IMG/VR virus record: IMGVR_UViG_3300042515_002448
Span: 1-64,000 of that record
Direction: 5' to 3' (one strand)
Source of the DNA: a virus
Length of the DNA: 64,000 nt
Part shown: positions 17,492-26,332 of the stretch, piece after piece
How positions within the stretch are numbered: the stretch's first letter is position 1
Layout of the letters: every line of letters begins with the position of its first letter
Program-made: the position numbers and the translations under genes
Notes under the pieces: model-generated
What the model was told of the DNA's origin: nothing
Databases searched by the model: none
The model's input: the letters and a program-made list of their open reading frames with translations, nothing else

Positions 17492-18544
17492 ATGAAAATA
17501 GCATTTGATCAACAAACAGATTACTCAGGCAAAGAAATATTTAACATGTTGTCAGGAGTCAATATTCCAGAATATGTTAAGACTGCCGAAGTCGAAGATT
17601 TGCATGAGTTACGTGACCTGCCGAAGACTGCTTTTGCTGATCCTAACAGAGGGATATATCCTATCAACACCCCAGCCAGGGTGTATGTTAGCAACGCTCA
17701 TTTCATAAACAAGCAGGCAGCCATCGCTAAGCTGTACGGTAAAGAGTACGCTTCGCAGTTAGAAAGCGCTATTAAGCAAGCTGCAGATATTTTTGGTATC
17801 TCAGAAGACTTGGAGGAGTATGGTTCGAGCTTTAACGAAAAACAGGCCTCTGACTATGCGCAGCGCTATATGCTCAACTGGTCGCCAGCTCCGGACAGTT
17901 CTTTTGAGTTGTATCCTGTTAAGACTGCCTCTGATCTCTCTGAAGCGGCCGAGCACTTCACTAAAAATATTTCAAATTTCCCTTTTGAGGTGCGTGTATC
18001 GACCGCTGGAAATTTCTTAAAAGCTGCACAAGAGCTAGGTGTGGACGAGCTTCCTGATCTGCTGGCAAAGTATGCAGGACTGTTTTATCCAGACCTTTCT
18101 AGTCTTCAATCTGAGCTCTGGAGAAGGAGCACGAAGCTAGCTAGCGATGAGCACAAGGAGATTTACAACAAGATCGCTGAAGACTTGCATAACATGACCA
18201 GTGTCGAAGAGGTCATGAAGATTGCCGAGACTTGCTACAATATTGAAAGTATGGAGGGTCTTTACGATAAGACTAAAGTAGCGCAACTTTTAGGTGATCC
18301 TGTAGACTGTATATTTACAGAGCAGATAGTTAAAATCGCTAGTGATCTGAGTTATGTCGAAGTGCATGGAGACAAATATAAACTAGATGATCTCGTCAAG
18401 ATCAGTAAGGAACGCTATGAGGAAGCATTCGGAGATAGTGGTATCGATCCTGCAGACCCTGAAAAGATTGCAGAAATCTTGCCCACAATGCCTCGCAGTG
18501 ATGTAAAACTTCTCGAAGAGTTAACAGGACTGCGCCCAATCTAA
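17492..18544 (+). CDS. Probable virion-associated protein, unknown
   Basis: 350 aa, acidic and mainly helical, with a segment YPINTPARVYVSNAHFINKQ (about 56-75) that looks like a conserved core. Several 'E-x-x-x-K-I-A-x-D/E' helices follow. No enzymatic motif, signal or membrane segment. It heads a small operon with the 18559 gene and is preceded by a good promoter. Large phages often carry such helical proteins inside the capsid or as scaffolding-like genes; that role is a guess. Confidence 0.45.
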   Translation: MKIAFDQQTDYSGKEIFNMLSGVNIPEYVKTAEVEDLHELRDLPKTAFADPNRGIYPINTPARVYVSNAHFINKQAAIAKLYGKEYASQLESAIKQAADIFGISEDLEEYGSSFNEKQASDYAQRYMLNWSPAPDSSFELYPVKTASDLSEAAEHFTKNISNFPFEVRVSTAGNFLKAAQELGVDELPDLLAKYAGLFYPDLSSLQSELWRRSTKLASDEHKEIYNKIAEDLHNMTSVEEVMKIAETCYNIESMEGLYDKTKVAQLLGDPVDCIFTEQIVKIASDLSYVEVHGDKYKLDDLVKISKERYEEAFGDSGIDPADPEKIAEILPTMPRSDVKLLEELTGLRPI

Positions 18545-18558
18545 CAACAAAATAAATT

Positions 18559-19176
18559 ATGAGTGTAGAACAAGCATACGTAGAAGGCTTTATAAAAAGA
18601 GCAAATGAGTACGGGTTTAATAGCCAGGAAGCAGCTTTCCTTCTAAAGAGTGGAGGAGCCATGCATGAGTTGGCTGCCTTGAGAAATTCTGGGCTTAAAC
18701 AAGCTCCGGAAATTGCCGAGCATTTAGCAAATTGGAGGAATTCAGCAGCTGCAGGAGTTAAAAAGCTTAGAAGCCCTGAAGGTCGTGCAGAGATGGAAAG
18801 ACTTTACGGCGAACTTAAAGGCACAGGTTACCGTAAGCTAGACGAACACATGTCCGGACATATCCCAAGATTTTCTCCTCCAGAAAACAGCTCAGAGTTC
18901 CTTGGAGATACAATCAATCGCTACGCACCATCTCAGGAAGGAAAAGAAACTATGCAGCAGTTTATTCAGGCAATGCAATCTGGAGCCTCTGAGGAAGAGC
19001 TGGCTCGGTTAGAGCGCGCCGCTCAACCTGTTATGCGCGAAATAGATAGTCGAATGAAAGGCGGTCCTCTCGGAGGTCTGGTAGGGCAACCGAACTCAAG
19101 CAACTTTAGCGCTTTGAACCCTGATTCTACGCACAAGAGATTGTTAGAGCGATTAGGTAAAGGTTACGATACCTAA
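18559..19176 (+). CDS. Unknown helical phage protein
   Basis: 205 aa. It begins SVEQAYVEGFIKRANEYGFN (about 2-21), then SQEAAFLLKSGG. This 'GFI.RA.E.G.s..EA..LLK' opening recurs in uncharacterised structural or internal proteins of large phages (from memory). The remainder is charged and helical with no catalytic motif. It follows the 17492 gene by 14 bp and is ended by a terminator, so both belong to one short operon. Confidence 0.45.
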   Translation: MSVEQAYVEGFIKRANEYGFNSQEAAFLLKSGGAMHELAALRNSGLKQAPEIAEHLANWRNSAAAGVKKLRSPEGRAEMERLYGELKGTGYRKLDEHMSGHIPRFSPPENSSEFLGDTINRYAPSQEGKETMQQFIQAMQSGASEEELARLERAAQPVMREIDSRMKGGPLGGLVGQPNSSNFSALNPDSTHKRLLERLGKGYDT

Positions 19177-19193
19177 CCAAACAGAGCTAACTA

Positions 19194-19220
19194 ACCCGGA
19201 CTAACCCTCCGGGTTTTTTA
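19194..19220 (+). terminator. Rho-independent terminator
   Basis: ACCCGGA (19194-19200) pairs with TCCGGGT (19208-19214), followed by TTTTTT. It ends the 17492-19176 operon. Confidence 0.8.
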
Positions 19221-19312
19221 TTTTACCACCTCTCCTGCCTACCAACATTTAACTGTACTGCTCTGTTAAAGTTTGCTAAGGTGTATGGCAATATTATTAA
19301 ATACTTTAAGTT

Positions 19313-19411
19313 ATGTGCTATCATCCTCCAGACGACCCTAGATTTGATCTAGACGACTTGCTTGTCGGTTTACTTGTCGGCATCATTTTGGTCAGTCTGT
19401 TCATAAAGTAA
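19313..19411 (+). CDS. 32-aa single-pass membrane peptide
   Basis: ATG at 19313 to TAA at 19409-19411. A short polar N-terminus with several Asp (YHPPDDPRFDLDD) is followed by one hydrophobic segment (LLVGLLVGIILVSLFI) and a final Lys. It sits 2 bp before the next gene, in the same direction. The size and layout would fit a small holin-like or membrane-modulating peptide, but no family is recognised and translation is unproven. Confidence 0.4.
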   Translation: MCYHPPDDPRFDLDDLLVGLLVGIILVSLFIK

Positions 19412-19413
19412 TC

Positions 19414-19971
19414 ATGAGTAATAAAAAAACAATAAAAGAAATATTTGAAGATGAAAAAGCTCCTGTAACCGCTTTGATCTATCTTGTGACAGAGGTTTAT
19501 GGAGCAGAGTCTTATGAGTGGGCTCCTGAAGTTCTGAAGCTTGAAATTAAGCAAGATTATGGGGTAGAGCTATCTGACCTGCAGTCAGACAAAATTCAAG
19601 GAGGTATAACGCTACTTACTACAGATCAGTACGAGAACAGTATCTATGTTTTCGAGACTATCAATTACCTTTTCAATAACCAGCTAGACTACCTCGATGA
19701 AATAAACCCTCTCGAGGCAGAAGAACTGATTTGCGGACTCACAGAAGCCTATTTGATACGAGGAGAGGAACTAGACTTTTCTCCAGAAGTCAGGGTATAT
19801 GCAGGAGCTATCTTTCATGCCTATGGACTACACAAGCCTCCGAATCTTTTCCCTCGAGCTATTATGAGTGAAAGAGAGGGTGATGATACTGAAAAGAACG
19901 AAGCTTTGCAGGAAATATTTGACGAGAAAATTAAAATAACCGAGAGGTACGTAAACGCATGCATCCGTTAA
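19414..19971 (+). CDS. Unknown acidic helical protein
   Basis: 185 aa, acidic, mostly helical (KKTIKEIFEDEKAPVTALIY..., later LEAEELICGLTEAYLIRGEE). It overlaps the following AAA+ ATPase gene by 13 bp, which suggests coupled expression and perhaps a physical partnership with it. No recognised motif. Confidence 0.4.
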   Translation: MSNKKTIKEIFEDEKAPVTALIYLVTEVYGAESYEWAPEVLKLEIKQDYGVELSDLQSDKIQGGITLLTTDQYENSIYVFETINYLFNNQLDYLDEINPLEAEELICGLTEAYLIRGEELDFSPEVRVYAGAIFHAYGLHKPPNLFPRAIMSEREGDDTEKNEALQEIFDEKIKITERYVNACIR

Positions 19972-21098
19972 ACTGCGAATCTACGATAGGACGATCATTC
20001 TTTGCTCCTACCGCAGCCAATCAAGGAATTAATCTGCTGTACCTATTCAATGTAATGTATGGCTACATACCTACTACATTGAATTTCTCTGAAGACTTCA
20101 CCATGTCCTCTCTAGAGGATGTTGGTAAGTACTTCGATTCCTTCAGTTCTTCTTTTACAAAGGTCGGAGAACAACTGTTTGAGGAAGGTATATGGGCTGG
20201 AAAGGCTGGCACCAAGTTCGAAGGAGCTCTATTGTCGGTCTATTTCAGAAGAGGAGACGGAGAAACAATATATCCGTTTAGCGAAGTTCGTCTTTTCTCT
20301 CCAGGCTATCACGACTCCTCGAGCGATGTGTATGTAGGTATCAAAGCAGTCTGTGTTGACAACAATCAAGCCTCAGAGCTTGCAACGCTATTTGATTCCC
20401 ATAAAATTCAACAAAAGAGCAAGATATTCATTTTATCTAGCTCTTATGGTGACCTTGAGTTTACTTCGATACCTACAGAGGATATGAGCACCGATATTGC
20501 TCTAAACTACGGAGATACTTTCGTAGGTATCAGCGAAGAGCTTGTCAATAGCTTGAATACCACCAAATCAGGACTGTATCTTTTTCATGGAGCGCCAGGA
20601 ACAGGTAAATCGTCCTATATCAAATACCTTTGCTCTGGAGTTATTAAAAGGAAACTTGCTTATATTCCTGTAGGCTTGATAGGCAAGCTTGTTTCTCCAG
20701 ATATGATGCCTCTCCTCATGGGAAACAAAGATATTGTTCTTGTTATTGAGGATGCAGAGAAAGCTCTATTAAGTCGTGAGTCAGTAGATAACTCAGATTT
20801 GGTTTCTACTATTTTAAATCTGACTGACGGATTTTTAGGACATGCTCTAAATATCAGTGTTATAGCAACATTCAATACATCGAAAGATAAGATTGATGAG
20901 GCATTACTGCGTAAAGGAAGATTAAAGCTATGTCACGAGTTCAAGGAGCTAGATCGTGCTCAGAGTGTGAAGCTAGCAAAGCATCTGGGGTTAGACCACT
21001 CAGTTATTGAAGAGGGTATGACTTTGGCTGATATATATAATATGGGAGCGAACACCAGATATGAAAAAGAAGAGGTACGCAGAGTGGGTTTCTTTTAG
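19959..21098 (+). CDS. AAA+ ATPase, BCS1/classical AAA-like
   Basis: 379 aa. Walker A GAPGTGKS at about 210-217. Walker B-like LVIEDAEKAL at about 261-270, in which the usual D-E is E-D. Sensor 1-like IATFNTSKDKID, and an arginine-finger/sensor region EALLRKGRLKLCHEF. The N-terminal 190 residues are a beta-rich domain with no clear match and may bind the substrate. The arrangement 'ALLRKGRL' is typical of BCS1-like and related AAA proteins that act on folded protein substrates. The start overlaps the preceding gene; a later ATG near 20056 is an alternative. The 3' end overlaps the convergent terL by 4 bp. Role in phage assembly or remodelling is inferred. Confidence 0.65.
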   Translation: MHPLNCESTIGRSFFAPTAANQGINLLYLFNVMYGYIPTTLNFSEDFTMSSLEDVGKYFDSFSSSFTKVGEQLFEEGIWAGKAGTKFEGALLSVYFRRGDGETIYPFSEVRLFSPGYHDSSSDVYVGIKAVCVDNNQASELATLFDSHKIQQKSKIFILSSSYGDLEFTSIPTEDMSTDIALNYGDTFVGISEELVNSLNTTKSGLYLFHGAPGTGKSSYIKYLCSGVIKRKLAYIPVGLIGKLVSPDMMPLLMGNKDIVLVIEDAEKALLSRESVDNSDLVSTILNLTDGFLGHALNISVIATFNTSKDKIDEALLRKGRLKLCHEFKELDRAQSVKLAKHLGLDHSVIEEGMTLADIYNMGANTRYEKEEVRRVGFF

Positions 21099-22813
21099 CT
21101 CATGTCTTCACCTGCTGTTGAGCTAGGTCCCAGCAACCCGGCGTCGCCTACAGCCATGTAGGCGGCACAAGCAGCAAACACAAGACTGTGCATGGCGTCG
21201 TCTGGCTGTTTTGGGTGGTGGTCGTAAATCAGTTCCTGACCAAACAGTCCGTCTTTTACCTCAATGAATATGTTTAGTATGTCCTGCATGTACTCGTTCA
21301 CATCAGTCCATTGAGGGAATAGGATGTTTCCTGCTTTTAGCTGCCTCATAACTAGCGATATTACGTCAGACCTATGAAGAACCCAACGGTTTTGTCTCCA
21401 ATCATATACTCCAGGCTCAAAATGTTGAATCATTTTAGTTCTTCTATATGCAGCCAACTGAGACCTTTGAGGACTGGTAAGCTCGCATAGTTTGATTCCA
21501 CGAATTGGATCAGGCCCACTGTCACTCACACAGAAAGCTCCAACCATATTGGCTATATCTGCTATCTGTCGTATATGCGCCTCATGATCATGCCCTCTGA
21601 ATATTTTAGCCATGATCACTTCCAATACACCATCATTACGCACACCAATCAAGGTAGCCACTGTTCTAGACTGTGCCATGCTTACACCCCAATCTACCCC
21701 CATTGTGTATTTGATGTATCTGTGTTGGCTGGTAGCTAATATCGGAAGGTCTCTGTGTTCGTCTACCGACCCTGATTGTGGGCCTAGTGTACATAGACGT
21801 ATGAGTTCTTCCTGAGTTATAGGTTTACTTCCTATGTCGTATGATAATCCGAAAGTTTCATTCATAACAACTCGAACCTCGTTCTTGCCGCTATGCACTT
21901 TTTCGTATATTTCTTTCCACTCTTTAGGGTCTTCGTTAAAATGAGGCAATATAGGCTGCGCTAGATGATAGCCTGTAAGCAAAGCTTTTACGGGATTTGT
22001 AGCAACCCATTCCCCATTCCTGGAGTTTAACTGTTTACAGCATTTGCTGCAACTAAACCCGTGAGGCTGAATCATTTTCAGGGGGTCGTTCCCTTCGGTG
22101 AGTGAGTTCCAATGTGTGCAGTATTCGCACTTCATCATCCATTCCAGCTGATTGCTGGTTTTCCAGATTTTATGAATTGTATTGGTTGAGTCTAGCGGAG
22201 TACCTGCAAATATCTCCCGTTTGTATGGAGACATTGCCATAGTTTCTTGAATAATAGGTATCTGGTCGTGCTGTATATCTTGTACTTCATCATACACGAC
22301 ACAATCAATAGCCGGGCCACGAGTTCTGGTGGCATCATCGCTACAATATCTAAACAACACACTACTATGTGTATCATCTAATATTTTTTCAAATACATCA
22401 TTCTTAAACCATCCTTTTAATAAAAGATTTTTAACTTTAGGGCTTTCAAACCTCGGAGGAATATAATTACTAGAAAAATACTTAGTTGTCAGCTCCTGAG
22501 GTCCGACATACATCATCTTATAATAATTAAACCTTATCAAATTTAGACATATAAAATTAGACAATAAAGTAGACTTTAGAGTTTTACGACTACACTTCAA
22601 GATCATTTTCTGAGGCACATTGTCATATATCTGCTTCAGCATCGGGAAAGCTTCCAATGACTGCAATCTACCTTCGTTGTCGTAAAGATAATTTTCGATA
22701 AAGTAGGAGGGAGGAAGTACCGAGAAGGCAAGCTGACGCCCTAGGAACAGTGACTTTGCGTTGTTCCTATGCATCAGCAATTCTACAGTATGTTTAATTT
22801 CATCATGGGTCAT
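21095..22813 (-). CDS. terL: Terminase large subunit
   Basis: 572 aa, minus strand. It packages phage DNA into proheads using an ATPase motor and a nuclease. The ATPase part has SRKTLKS (about 75-81) in the Walker A position, VVYDEVQD (about 172-179) as Walker B and an AGTP coupling motif. The nuclease part has GVDWG (first acidic residue, about 373-377), VSDSGPD and a late QPDDAMHS acidic site, matching the RNase H-like fold. A CxxC...CxxC zinc-like insertion (CEYC, CSKC) lies between. The Walker A glycine before K is replaced by Leu. The gene is convergent with the AAA+ gene and its ATG overlaps a small divergent ORF. Confidence 0.85.
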   Translation of the reverse strand: MTHDEIKHTVELLMHRNNAKSLFLGRQLAFSVLPPSYFIENYLYDNEGRLQSLEAFPMLKQIYDNVPQKMILKCSRKTLKSTLLSNFICLNLIRFNYYKMMYVGPQELTTKYFSSNYIPPRFESPKVKNLLLKGWFKNDVFEKILDDTHSSVLFRYCSDDATRTRGPAIDCVVYDEVQDIQHDQIPIIQETMAMSPYKREIFAGTPLDSTNTIHKIWKTSNQLEWMMKCEYCTHWNSLTEGNDPLKMIQPHGFSCSKCCKQLNSRNGEWVATNPVKALLTGYHLAQPILPHFNEDPKEWKEIYEKVHSGKNEVRVVMNETFGLSYDIGSKPITQEELIRLCTLGPQSGSVDEHRDLPILATSQHRYIKYTMGVDWGVSMAQSRTVATLIGVRNDGVLEVIMAKIFRGHDHEAHIRQIADIANMVGAFCVSDSGPDPIRGIKLCELTSPQRSQLAAYRRTKMIQHFEPGVYDWRQNRWVLHRSDVISLVMRQLKAGNILFPQWTDVNEYMQDILNIFIEVKDGLFGQELIYDHHPKQPDDAMHSLVFAACAAYMAVGDAGLLGPSSTAGEDMS

Positions 22814-22969
22814 AACAGCAGTAAAAAAGCAAAAGAAAGAAAAAAATCAACCAGCCAAGTCTCCGACCTGTTCAGGTTCGTGGACGCTTCACTGTCTATA
22901 TTCACCAGTATCATAGGAAAAAAATCCTCTGGCAAGAATAAAAAATATTATAGGGTCTACAAATACTAA
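22805..22969 (+). CDS. Small basic protein, possible
   Basis: 54 aa from the ATG at 22805. Very lysine-rich ends (SSKKAKERKKS; KKSSGKNKKYYR) flank a short hydrophobic helix (LFRFVDASLSIFTSIIG). It overlaps the first bases of divergent terL by 9 bp. An upstream in-frame ATG at 22769 would extend it deep into terL and is less likely. Real expression uncertain. Confidence 0.35.
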   Translation: MGHNSSKKAKERKKSTSQVSDLFRFVDASLSIFTSIIGKKSSGKNKKYYRVYKY

Positions 22970-22994
22970 CGAGTATGCTATACTTGAAGGTATT

Positions 22995-23162
22995 ATGAGT
23001 AGAACCATAAGAAAATATCAGACCAGAGATAGACGCAATCAGTATAAACGTATTGAGAGAGTAAAACTTGAAAATAAGTACTATACCGACGTAGCAAAAT
23101 CTCATGAGAGAAAAATTAGGAAAAGGGAGCTACAAGAAGAAGACCCAGACAACGTCGAGTAG
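22995..23162 (+). CDS. 55-aa basic protein, possible
   Basis: ATG at 22995 to TAG at 23160-23162. Arg/Lys-rich (SRTIRKYQTRDRRNQYKRIE) with an acidic tail. It overlaps the AT-hook gene by 59 bp in another frame, so at least one of the two starts may be wrong. A weak TATACT box lies just upstream (about 22978). It could be a small nucleic-acid-binding protein; confidence is low. Confidence 0.35.
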   Translation: MSRTIRKYQTRDRRNQYKRIERVKLENKYYTDVAKSHERKIRKRELQEEDPDNVE

Positions 23163-23736
23163 TTCTGCTTGTATCCCTGTTAAGAAAAGAGGACGCCCAA
23201 AAGGATCTAAAAACAAACCCAAAACCGATACAGCTCCAGTATCCCCTGAGCCTGCTCCTATAGCTAAAAAAAGAGGCAGACCGAAAGGGTCAAAGAATAA
23301 GGTTTATGTGCAACCAGAGCTAGCCGCTGCACAACCTGTTGCAGAGGCTAAAAAAAGAGGCAGACCGAAAGGGTCAAAGAATAAGACAACGCTAGCTGCC
23401 GTTATAAAGTCTCACGAGAGCTTAAAGGAACCAGTTACTGTAACAAGAAGACCAATATCGGCTTCTACTGATATAACAACAGTCCATCCAGCAGTACAGC
23501 CTATTGCTGAAGAACACCCTCTTCAGATAGCTGCTTCTTGGATTGAAAAAAATATGCATCCTTCTGAGGTGCAATATTACCGTAGCCGGGCCAACAGGAC
23601 CGGGACTTCGTTGCGCTGTGCAATGATGTCAGACATGCTCGGGTTTTTTAACGTAAAAGACACCGAGATTAACAAGCAAGTAAAGAAAAATAACTTCATA
23701 GTTACACCCATATCATCGCATGGACTTCACGACTAA
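23104..23736 (+). CDS. Triple AT-hook DNA-binding protein
   Basis: 210 aa. Three copies of the AT-hook core KKRGRPKGSKNK lie at about residues 27-38, 55-66 and 82-93, separated by Pro/Ala-rich linkers. AT-hooks insert the GRP core into the minor groove of A/T-rich DNA. Copies 2 and 3 share a perfect 39-bp DNA repeat (23263-23301 and 23347-23385), which shows recent duplication. The C-terminal 100 residues hold a helical domain (LQIAASWIEKNMHPSEVQYY...). The gene overlaps the Ycf46-like ATPase by 17 bp, so the two are probably co-translated. Possible roles are nucleoid or transcription control. Confidence 0.6.
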   Translation: MREKLGKGSYKKKTQTTSSSSACIPVKKRGRPKGSKNKPKTDTAPVSPEPAPIAKKRGRPKGSKNKVYVQPELAAAQPVAEAKKRGRPKGSKNKTTLAAVIKSHESLKEPVTVTRRPISASTDITTVHPAVQPIAEEHPLQIAASWIEKNMHPSEVQYYRSRANRTGTSLRCAMMSDMLGFFNVKDTEINKQVKKNNFIVTPISSHGLHD

Positions 23737-25306
23737 AATACACAACTACCACAAAGCCTGTTACCCTGGTCTATTTGTGCTCACCCACGAAGAAACAAGG
23801 TTTTCAAGAGATCTGCTGACCCTGAGGGAGAGAGAGCCAGGAATCACAATCCATGAATGGGATGCTCAGGAAGGACTGGTGTGCAGAGCAGGTGAAAATC
23901 AGCTCGCCCATCCAGAAGAAACAAGGCAAACGGTAAATCTTTTAGAGTATATTCAGAAGTACAAGCACGCAAACAACATTTTTGTTCTGCGCGACTTTCA
24001 TCTGCACTTCGACAAGGTAATTAACATCCGCTTGCTCAGGAATGCATGGAACAAGCTTAAAAGGCTTCGTAACATGATTATTTTCGTAGGGCATAAGTTT
24101 GCTGTACCAGGAGAGCTTGTTAAGGAAATTCAATTGCTTGACTATACTCTACCTGATTCCGCCTCTATTGAAGAGCGCTTGATGTTTATCAAAAACTCAA
24201 TCAATAAGGAGTTGGCAGAAAGCAATCAGCCGCTGATCGAAATCTCTACAGGTATTGTCGAGGCTTCTGTTGAAGCAGCGAAAGGTATGACTAACATCGA
24301 GGTTGAGAACGCTTTTGCTATGGCCTACATCAGCGCAAAAGCCTTTAATCAGAGGTTTGTAGAGGCGGTCTTTCAAGAAAAAATAAGTCAGCTTAAAAAG
24401 AACGGTCTGCTTACTTATATGGAACCCAACATTTCGTTTGATAATGTTGGCGGCATGTCCGGACTGAAGAAGTGGTTGACCGCCAGGAAAAACGCATACT
24501 CCAAGTCTGCCAGAGACTACAAACTTCCTATGCCTAAAGGTATGCTTCTTGCAAGTGTTCCAGGCACAGGCAAAAGCCTTATTTGCAAGGCTATCGCTCG
24601 AGAGTTTGACTGCCCTTTGTTCTCTCTTGATGTAGGTAGTGTTTTTGATTCGCTTGTGGGTAATAGCGAAAAGAACATGCGGGAGGTTATCAAAACCGTA
24701 GAGTCTATAGGTAAGTGTGTTATTCTTATTGACGAGATTGAAAAGTCTCTAAGTAACAATGCTGTTTCCGGCGGAGGAGACAGTGGGGTAAGCAGCCGTA
24801 TCTTCGGTACGTTCCTGACTTGGCTGAATGACCGCAATAACCCTGCATTCATTGTAGCTACGACGAACAACCATACTCTGCTTCCTGCCGCCCTGATCCG
24901 TAAAGGTCGTTTTGACCAGTTGTTCTGGGTAGATTTACCTAACGCTGAGGAGCGCAAAGAAATCTTCAATGTAGTAATTAAGAAATACGGAAGAAATCCA
25001 AAAGATTTCAGCATAAAGACTCTGGTGACTGGTTCAGATAATTTTACTGGTGCTGAGATTGAAGAAGTTTTTAAAGATGCGCTGTATAAAGCGTTTGATG
25101 TTGGTGAAGAAGTAGCAGATACTCACGTGCTTGAAGTATTGGCTGAGTTTATTCCGTTCGCTACGAGCCATGAAGAAGATTTGAAAATCATGCGCAGACA
25201 GGCACAAGGCAAGCTAGTCATGGTTTCTTCCCAAGGAGACCCTGTAGCAGATGTACAAAAAAACATGAGAAAGTTATCTATCGCCATCAGCAACGAAGAC
25301 ATCTAA
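23720..25306 (+). CDS. Ycf46-like AAA+ ATPase
   Basis: 528 aa. The N-terminal 200 residues (YPGLFVLTHEETRFSRDLL, ..HEWDAQEGL) match the Ycf46 N-domain layout, in which an 'I.T.EE.R' strand precedes 'W....G'. The AAA+ module begins near 235 (ISFDNVGGMSGLKKWL). Walker A is VPGTGKS (about 279-285), Walker B is ILIDEIEKSL (about 334-343), and the sensor/finger region ends with ALIRKGRFDQLFWVDLP. This is a classical FtsH/CDC48-clade ATPase without a visible membrane segment or protease domain. Ycf46 proteins are known from cyanobacteria and plastids, with poorly defined function. It is the first enzyme of a tight operon with DUF3150-, DUF1257- and DUF2997-like genes. Confidence 0.75.
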   Translation: MDFTTKIHNYHKACYPGLFVLTHEETRFSRDLLTLREREPGITIHEWDAQEGLVCRAGENQLAHPEETRQTVNLLEYIQKYKHANNIFVLRDFHLHFDKVINIRLLRNAWNKLKRLRNMIIFVGHKFAVPGELVKEIQLLDYTLPDSASIEERLMFIKNSINKELAESNQPLIEISTGIVEASVEAAKGMTNIEVENAFAMAYISAKAFNQRFVEAVFQEKISQLKKNGLLTYMEPNISFDNVGGMSGLKKWLTARKNAYSKSARDYKLPMPKGMLLASVPGTGKSLICKAIAREFDCPLFSLDVGSVFDSLVGNSEKNMREVIKTVESIGKCVILIDEIEKSLSNNAVSGGGDSGVSSRIFGTFLTWLNDRNNPAFIVATTNNHTLLPAALIRKGRFDQLFWVDLPNAEERKEIFNVVIKKYGRNPKDFSIKTLVTGSDNFTGAEIEEVFKDALYKAFDVGEEVADTHVLEVLAEFIPFATSHEEDLKIMRRQAQGKLVMVSSQGDPVADVQKNMRKLSIAISNEDI

Positions 25307-25328
25307 CAAACACCAACCAATAATAAAT

Positions 25329-26330
25329 ATGTCCGATTACAAACTGTCATCCACACTGCAACAGCACTACAACAAGGTTTTCCAAGATGGGAAACTTATA
25401 AACCTGCATGTCGGTATGTGGGGAATGTCCTATAACTTGACTGAAGGAGACATCAAATTAGATAAGCAACTCCCAGAGACTATTAAACTGGGCAAGAAAA
25501 TGTTGATCAAGCCTTCAGTCTTCAACAAGTTCAAGAATTATGAGCAGAAGGCTAGGAAATACCTCTACGAAAATTCGTTCGCATTTCCGCTGGCTGCTCA
25601 AGCTCACTTCGTACCAAAGACAAAGTTTATTGAAGTGTATAAGAAGTTAAACGAGCTCCGTGCCGGTTACCTGGCTATGGTAGACGAGTTTGTTTTAAAG
25701 TACGAAGACTATAAGCGAGAAGTTATTGAGTACTATAACGCCCATAAAGACACTGTGAGTGTGGATGACTTGAGTTCTTATTATCCCCCTCTCGAAAAGA
25801 TTGCGAAAAAATTCTGTTTCGATATTGTCTCTTACGAGATAGCTCTGCCTACTGAGTTTAATGAGCTGAACCTGCAGGATGAGATTCGTCGTGAAGAAGA
25901 TCATGCCGAAGCAAAGCAGCAGGCTGCTGCGAAGTACCGCCAGGAGTATGCGCAACAGCTAGAGGTGCATTCCTCTAAGCTTAGCCAATTCATGGATGAG
26001 GTTACGCAGACTGTGCGTGGCAAGATTGCCGAGCACTTTAGTGTTGTTCTCAACAAGATTACCAAAAAAGAGCTGGTCTCCGAAGCAAGTATCAGATCAA
26101 TATACAGGCAGATAGAGGAGTTCAGGTCTGCAAACTTTGCAGATGACAAGTCTGTGGAGGCTGAGCTGAGTAAGCTTGAAAATCTCCTTAACGGTAAGCA
26201 TGACTTCGAAGGAAACAAAGACGCCATCTCTCTGCTTAAGACACATCTTAGTAATGTTGTGAAAGCTGCCGAGGACACCTCAGATGTAGCTAACGTCGCT
26301 GGCGAGTATTTCCGTAAATTGAGTGTATAG
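25329..26330 (+). CDS. DUF3150-like protein
   Basis: 333 aa. The opening INLHVGMWGMSYNLTEGDIK (about 24-43) resembles the DUF3150 start, 'I.L....W...+.L...D'. A long helical body follows, with a coiled-coil stretch (REEDHAEAKQQAAAKYRQEY). DUF3150 genes are often encoded next to AAA+ ATPases; here it follows the Ycf46-like gene by 22 bp with an A/C-rich leader. A substrate-adaptor or regulator role for the ATPase is inferred. The family call is from motif reading only. Confidence 0.5.
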   Translation: MSDYKLSSTLQQHYNKVFQDGKLINLHVGMWGMSYNLTEGDIKLDKQLPETIKLGKKMLIKPSVFNKFKNYEQKARKYLYENSFAFPLAAQAHFVPKTKFIEVYKKLNELRAGYLAMVDEFVLKYEDYKREVIEYYNAHKDTVSVDDLSSYYPPLEKIAKKFCFDIVSYEIALPTEFNELNLQDEIRREEDHAEAKQQAAAKYRQEYAQQLEVHSSKLSQFMDEVTQTVRGKIAEHFSVVLNKITKKELVSEASIRSIYRQIEEFRSANFADDKSVEAELSKLENLLNGKHDFEGNKDAISLLKTHLSNVVKAAEDTSDVANVAGEYFRKLSV

Positions 26331-26332
26331 TT

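Noticed and set aside
24517-25014. 165-codon minus-strand ORF inside the Ycf46-like gene
   Set aside because: It lies fully within a well-supported AAA+ gene; the composition is that of a shadow frame.
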